Positions 6,833-9,686 of a stretch of DNA of 9,686 nucleotides are shown piece after piece. Numbering within the stretch: position 1 is the first letter of the stretch; the number at the start of each line of letters is the position of its first letter. Source of the stretch: Bacteroidales bacterium (GTDB taxonomy: Bacteria > Bacteroidota > Bacteroidia > Bacteroidales > Bacteroidaceae). The translations under genes were made by a program, and so were the position numbers. The notes beneath the pieces are model-generated. The model saw only the letters and a program-made list of their open reading frames with translations, searched no databases and was not told the origin of the DNA. The stretch lies in assembly GCA_004552155.1 (NCBI GenBank), contig SFPF01000110.1, forward strand, positions 1 through 9,686, written 5' to 3'.

Positions 6833-7478
6833 TTACCAATTCTTATCGAGGCCGCGATGCACGGGCTGTCCGTTCTTAATCTTTTCCAACGCGCGTTTTT
6901 CTGCCTGGCGCGAGAGATTAAGATATTGTTCGGTGGCAGGGTCTTTCTGTTCCTGTTTGTTATCCTGTTGCTGCTGTGGCGACTTTTGGTCGTCCTGTTT
7001 CTGATCCTTTTGTTCCTCCTTGCTTTGCTGCTGTTGCTGCTGCTTTTGCTGTTGCTGCTGTTGGCTCTGCTTGTTCTGGTCGTCGCGGAGTTGCTTTTGG
7101 CACAGGGCGAGGTTATAGCGCGTGCCGTCGTCGTTGGGACGCAGGCGCAGGGCGTTCTTATATTCCTCGATGGCCTTGCGCAAAAGTTTCTGCTTCTCCT
7201 TGGCATTCGTGCCGGCCTGCTTTTGATAGATGTAGCCCCTATTGTGGAACGCCATGCCCTTTACTACAGCATTTTTTTCAAGGCTGACCACGGAGTCGTA
7301 TTCCGCCATAGCGGCCTTCATGTCGCCTTTCGCCAGATACGTGTCGCCGAGGTTGAAATGCGCCCGCGCGTGCGCGGTTGCCTTGGTGCATGAGTTTCCA
7401 CTGCTGCGTCTGCGCGGCGGCATCAAGGGCGCAGGCGGCAAGGATTAGAACAAAAAATATACGGTAAAGGCGTGTCAT
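6833..7478 (-). pseudogene. batC: BatC: TPR protein with Gln-rich tail, frame broken
   Basis: The ATG (7476-7478) overlaps the batB stop in an ATGA arrangement, implying coupled translation. A signal peptide (MTRLYRIFFVLILAACALDA, then AAQ) leads to QWKLMHQGNR at about 7374. The coding sense then moves to another frame at about 7365 (RAHFNLGDTYLAKGD), giving TPRs (HFNLGDTYLAKG; FHNRGYIYQKQ; EEYKNALRLRPND), a Gln-rich tract (6947-7078) and a C-terminal segment ending DKNW. The second helix pair of the first TPR unit, about 27 residues in homologues between the N-terminal QGN and the NLGD motif, is absent, so an internal deletion is inferred. The joint lies in alternating GC (around 7361-7376), a site prone to slippage or sequencing trouble. 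BatC is a periplasmic or membrane-associated TPR partner of the other Bat proteins. Confidence 0.83.
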
Positions 7479-8491
7479 TGCTTTTTGAAGAGTTTGAAAC
7501 GGTTGTAAAACGGGTTCTGCGCCTCAAAGATGTAGAACTCGATGACTAAAATCAGGAGCGCGATGAGGGCAAAGGCGCGAAACTGCTCGTCGTAGGTGTC
7601 ATAACTCGTCGATGACGACACTTTTTGCAGTTGGTCGAGTTCTGCCGCGAGTTGATTCTGCGCAATGTTCGAATTGTCGATGTGGATATAAACGCCGTCG
7701 CCGGCTTTCGCCACTTCGCGGCACATCTGTTCGTTGAGCGCGGTGCGCACCACGTTTCCGTCGCGATCGGTCATGTAGCCCTCCGAGGTAGGGATTTCTG
7801 TGCCCGAGGTACTGCCGATGCCGAGCACGTAAACTTTGCGCCCGTCCTTTGCCGCCTGTTTCGCCGCCTCTTCTGCGCCGCCCTCGTGCCCTTCGCCGTC
7901 GGTGATGAGCAGGATAGCCTTGCCCACCTGCTTGTTGTCGGTGAAACTGCGCGAAGCCAGTTCGATGGCGGCGGCGATGTTGGTGCCTTGCAGGGTCACC
8001 GCGTCCGTGTTGAGCGCATTGAGCAGCATTTTCACGGAAGCGTAGTCTTGCGTGATGGGCAGTTGGGGATAAGCCTCTCCGGCAAAGATGCCGAAGGCCA
8101 CCTTATCGTTTTGCATCTTATCCACGAGGTTCGACACGAGCATCTTTGCCCTTTCGAGGCGGTTGGGGCTGACGTCGCGTGCCAGCATGGAGTTGGACAC
8201 GTCGAGCATCACCGCCACCTCTATGCCGTTTTTCTCTTCCGTTTCCTTGCTAAGTCCGAGTTGCGGGCGTGCGAGGGCGGTGATGATAGCAGCGAGGGCG
8301 AGGAGCAGCAAGCCGAACTTGATGTGCGGGCGGACGCGGGAGCGGTTTTTGGTCATTCTTTCCACCAGTTCTTTGTCGCCGAAAAGGCGGCTGCGGCGGT
8401 TGGCACGCCACGCGCTCCATATATATATGAGTACCATGGCGGGCAAAATGCCCATCAGGTAGAAATATTCAGGATTTTGAAAGCGGAACAT
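7475..8491 (-). CDS. batB: BatB: membrane-anchored von Willebrand factor A protein
   Basis: A 338-residue protein that looks complete. The N-terminus (MFRFQNPEYFYLMGILP) is typical, with membrane helices at about 8-26 and 57-74, a VWA domain at about 90-275 and a C-terminal helix at about 306-322. The metal-ion-dependent adhesion site is intact: DVSNS (D97, S99, S101), T170 and D198 in TDGEG. The second VWA signature blocks (NDKVAFGIFAGEAYPQLPIT and QGTNIAAAIELA) match BatA/BatB proteins. It should display a divalent-metal-binding domain at the membrane and bind partners among the Bat proteins. It overlaps batC by four bases (ATGA). Unusually, it is separated from batA by 454 bases, whereas the other gaps in the cluster are under 30 bases or overlapping. 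No promoter matching the Bacteroidetes consensus was convincing just upstream. Confidence 0.93.
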   Translation of the reverse strand: MFRFQNPEYFYLMGILPAMVLIYIWSAWRANRRSRLFGDKELVERMTKNRSRVRPHIKFGLLLLALAAIITALARPQLGLSKETEEKNGIEVAVMLDVSNSMLARDVSPNRLERAKMLVSNLVDKMQNDKVAFGIFAGEAYPQLPITQDYASVKMLLNALNTDAVTLQGTNIAAAIELASRSFTDNKQVGKAILLITDGEGHEGGAEEAAKQAAKDGRKVYVLGIGSTSGTEIPTSEGYMTDRDGNVVRTALNEQMCREVAKAGDGVYIHIDNSNIAQNQLAAELDQLQKVSSSTSYDTYDEQFRAFALIALLILVIEFYIFEAQNPFYNRFKLFKKQ

Positions 8492-8552
8492 ATTGTTTGT
8501 TTGCAGTTCGTTATTGTTATTACGCGTTGATTGGTTTATCGAATGTTTTGGA

Positions 8553-8569
8553 TAAAAACCATGAAAAAC
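8553..8569 (+). repeat. 17-base direct repeat, copy 1 (partner 8701-8717)
   Basis: TAAAAACCATGAAAAAC here and TAAAAACCATTAAAAAC at 8701-8717 differ at one base. The two copies bracket the first stem-loop module, as if that module had been inserted or duplicated. Confidence 0.75.
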
Positions 8570-8571
8570 AT

Positions 8572-8699
8572 CTTGCTTCGTTTGAAGCCCTGCGGGCTTC
8601 GCCGCCGGTCTTAACGCCGAGCATTAAAGCCTTTCGGCTTATGCTCGTCTTTAATCCCAGCGTCTGCGGTCGGTGCCCGCCCGCTTCAAACGCCGCAAG
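8572..8699. repeat. Cruciform/stem-loop module
   Basis: The outer stem pairs CTTGC (8572-8576) with GCAAG (8695-8699) and CGTTTGAAGC (8579-8588) with GCTTCAAACG (8683-8692), with a 2x2 internal loop. Inside lie GAAGCCC/GGGCTTC (8584-8600, loop TGC, overlapping and so competing with the outer stem) and GAGCAT...ATGCTC (8619-8646), extended by AAGCC/GGCTT around a TTTC loop. Confidence 0.7.
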
Positions 8700-8700
8700 G

Positions 8701-8717
8701 TAAAAACCATTAAAAAC
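8701..8717 (+). repeat. 17-base direct repeat, copy 2 (partner 8553-8569)
   Basis: Second copy of the direct repeat, 16 of 17 bases identical to 8553-8569. It continues into CCC, which forms part of the following inverted repeat. Confidence 0.75.
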
Positions 8718-8758
8718 CCGTGAGACCTTGATTTGTTGTCCATTGAGTATGGGTTTTT
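8712..8758. repeat. Inverted repeat AAAAACCC / GGGTTTTT
   Basis: AAAAACCC (8712-8719) and GGGTTTTT (8751-8758) are perfect inverted repeats around a 31-base loop. Pairing can be extended imperfectly outward, 8699-8711 with about 8759-8771. On the plus strand the right arm ends in a short T run, so a weak terminator is conceivable. Confidence 0.45.
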
Positions 8759-8770
8759 CCCGGTTTTTTC

Positions 8771-8896
8771 CTTGTTCTGTGTGGGGCGGGCGGGAACCGA
8801 CCGCCGCCTTGTCTGATAGGACGCGAGACGAAAGTCGACAGACTTTCAGACTCGGGGACTATCAGATAAGGCAAGCGATAGCCCACACAGAACAAG
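8771..8896. repeat. 126-base nested stem-loop
   Basis: Three nested stems on one axis. The outer is 15 perfect pairs, CTTGTTCTGTGTGGG (8771-8785) with 8882-8896. The middle is 14 pairs, 8806-8819 with 8859-8872, one of them G-U on the plus strand. The inner is CGAG (8824-8827) with CTCG (8851-8854) and GAAAGTC (8830-8836) with GACTTTC (8841-8847), closed by a GACA loop. That is 40 pairs in 126 bases, far beyond chance. It lies 50 bases beyond the batA stop. It could be a structured RNA, a DNA-level palindrome or part of a mobile element. Confidence 0.75.
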
Positions 8897-8945
8897 CTGT
8901 TTTATTTGGTTTTTATCTAAAGAACCGAATTGTTTCCCTTTCCCC

Positions 8946-9686
8946 CTACGGCATTCTCCTGAACCACGTGATGCCGAGCAGGAGTTCGAGCAAAAGGGCG
9001 ACGCACGCGCCGATGGCAAACGGCGCATAGGCTTCATAGCGGCGGTCGTAGTTTTGCACGCGGAGTTTGGTCTTTTCGAGGCGGTCGATGTCCTGGTAAA
9101 TCTCTTGCAGGCCCTTCTTCGTGCTTGCCTGATAGAACACGCCGCCCGTGGTCTGCGCAATCTCCTGCAACGTGGCGGGAGAGTTGTGGGTCTCAACCGA
9201 GGCTTGGTACACCTCGCCGTCGGGCAACTGCGCCACAGGTACTTTCTGCTTGCTGCCGTCTACGCCGAGCAAAATCGTGTAAACGCGCACACCGCATTTC
9301 TTGGCGATGTCGGCGGCGGTGAGCGGCGAGATGTCGCCGGCGTTGTTCTCGCCGTCCGTCAGGAGAATAACGACCTTGCTTTTTGCCTTGCTGCGCTCAA
9401 GGTGCGCCACCGATGAGGCAATGCCCATGCCTATGGCGGTGCCCGGGGCAATGATGCCCTGCGCCTGCCAGTCGCAGGTGACGCTGCGGAACATGCCGAG
9501 CAGCGTGGCGTGGTCGGTCGTGAGGGGACATTGCGAGAAGGCCTCGCCGCCGAAGAGCATCAGACCGATGTTGTCGTTCGGGCGGTTGGAAATGAAGTCG
9601 TATGCCACCTCTTTCGCCACGGTGAGGCGGTTGGGCCTAACGTCTTGCGCCATCATGCTCGTGGAGATGTCCATCGCCATCATGAT
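8946..9686 (-). CDS. batA: BatA: membrane-anchored von Willebrand factor A protein (5' end outside window)
   Basis: Partial: the frame is open to the right edge, so the N-terminus with its membrane helices lies outside. The visible 246 codons start within the VWA core. The metal site DISTS (9671-9657) is intact, followed by NDNIGLMLFGGEAF, the threonine in PGTAIGMG and the aspartate of TDGENNAGD. The ITAE-like block SPLTAADIAKKCGVRVYTI and the closing EIYQDIDRLEKTK are characteristic of BatA. A C-terminal membrane helix (around 9000-8955) precedes the ending WFRRMP. No frame damage is visible in this part. It is the first of the five bat genes by order here; any promoter or upstream partners (commonly a MoxR-type ATPase and a DUF58 protein) would be beyond the window. 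Identity rests on domain sequence plus order; the physiological role in aerotolerance is from the family. Confidence 0.92.
   Translation of the reverse strand: MMMAMDISTSMMAQDVRPNRLTVAKEVAYDFISNRPNDNIGLMLFGGEAFSQCPLTTDHATLLGMFRSVTCDWQAQGIIAPGTAIGMGIASSVAHLERSKAKSKVVILLTDGENNAGDISPLTAADIAKKCGVRVYTILLGVDGSKQKVPVAQLPDGEVYQASVETHNSPATLQEIAQTTGGVFYQASTKKGLQEIYQDIDRLEKTKLRVQNYDRRYEAYAPFAIGACVALLLELLLGITWFRRMP

Larger units (their letters stand above)
8551..8917. mobile_element. Possible MITE-like element with terminal inverted repeats
   Basis: GATAAAAACC at 8551-8560 is perfectly inverted at 8908-8917, and the flanks also match partly. The 367 bases between contain no gene but several strong stem-loops. 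It interrupts the otherwise tight bat cluster. No target-site duplication outside the termini was found, so the mobile-element reading is tentative. Confidence 0.35.
8492..8945. other. 454-bp structured non-coding gap between batA and batB
   Basis: No credible gene is seen here. Short open frames exist but are low in coding character and overlap inverted repeats. The region holds three successive foldable modules (8572-8699, 8712-8758, 8771-8896), a near-perfect 17-base direct repeat (8553-8569 and 8701-8717) and an inverted pair GATAAAAACC (8551-8560) / GGTTTTTATC (8908-8917) near its edges. Together this suggests inserted repeat DNA or a small non-autonomous element within the bat cluster. 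Bases 8492-8550 and 8918-8945 are plain spacer. Confidence 0.75.

Noticed and set aside
7355..7385. Programmed ribosomal frameshifting in batC, batD or the regulator
   Set aside because: Conserved residues are missing at each joint and no slippery heptamer with a downstream structure is evident, so a deletion explains the data better.
6857..7393. Leucine-rich plus-strand open frame opposite batC
   Set aside because: The poly-leucine stretch is the complement of the BatC Gln-rich tract, so it is a shadow.
8497..8703. 68-residue plus-strand open frame between batA and batB
   Set aside because: It coincides with the stem-loop module and direct repeat; composition is explained by palindromes rather than coding constraint.

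Overview
The window reads as chromosomal DNA from a member of the Bacteroidales, probably Prevotella-like. The evidence is a batABCDE ('Bacteroides aerotolerance') gene cluster in its usual order, a PIF1-type helicase with a lysine-rich linker and a C-terminal helix-turn-helix tail, a TrmN6-type tRNA methyltransferase, and absence of obvious Shine-Dalgarno sites. Genus-level placement is an impression, not a proof. No tRNA, rRNA, CRISPR array, transposase or phage gene is visible.

Layout. Bases 1-99 are a repeat element ending just before trmN6 (111-824, +). A diverged, inverted relative of that repeat (827-911) and two octamer arrays (952-1015) fill the gap to the helicase gene (1039-3252, +). 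Converging on it from the right is a regulator gene (3277-4201, -) that joins a RIC/YtfE-like di-iron domain to a LuxR-type DNA-binding domain, but its frame is broken. Another octamer array (4223-4260) and a second, identical copy of the 99-bp repeat (4302-4400) separate it from the bat cluster. The cluster runs leftward from the right edge: batA (partial, 8946-9686), a 454-bp structured non-coding gap, batB (7475-8491), batC (6833-7478, broken), batD (5072-6804, broken) and batE (4376-5050, cut short by the repeat).

Bat proteins are envelope-associated: BatA and BatB are membrane-anchored von Willebrand A proteins, BatC and BatE carry TPRs, and BatD is a large membrane-anchored beta-rich protein. 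They are thought to act together in envelope or stress physiology. Here three of five are damaged while batA and batB look whole as far as seen. The breaks in batC, batD and the regulator share one pattern: a conserved stretch of roughly 10-30 residues is missing and the frame changes at the joint. This is either local decay of the region or a systematic assembly/consensus fault; the sequence alone cannot separate these.

The most unusual material is non-coding. One is a modular family of intergenic elements: two conserved GC-rich arms around a variable hairpin, followed by a tandem octamer of consensus T[T/C]TACT[T/C]G. The other is a set of nested stem-loops with flanking direct and inverted repeats sitting between batA and batB.
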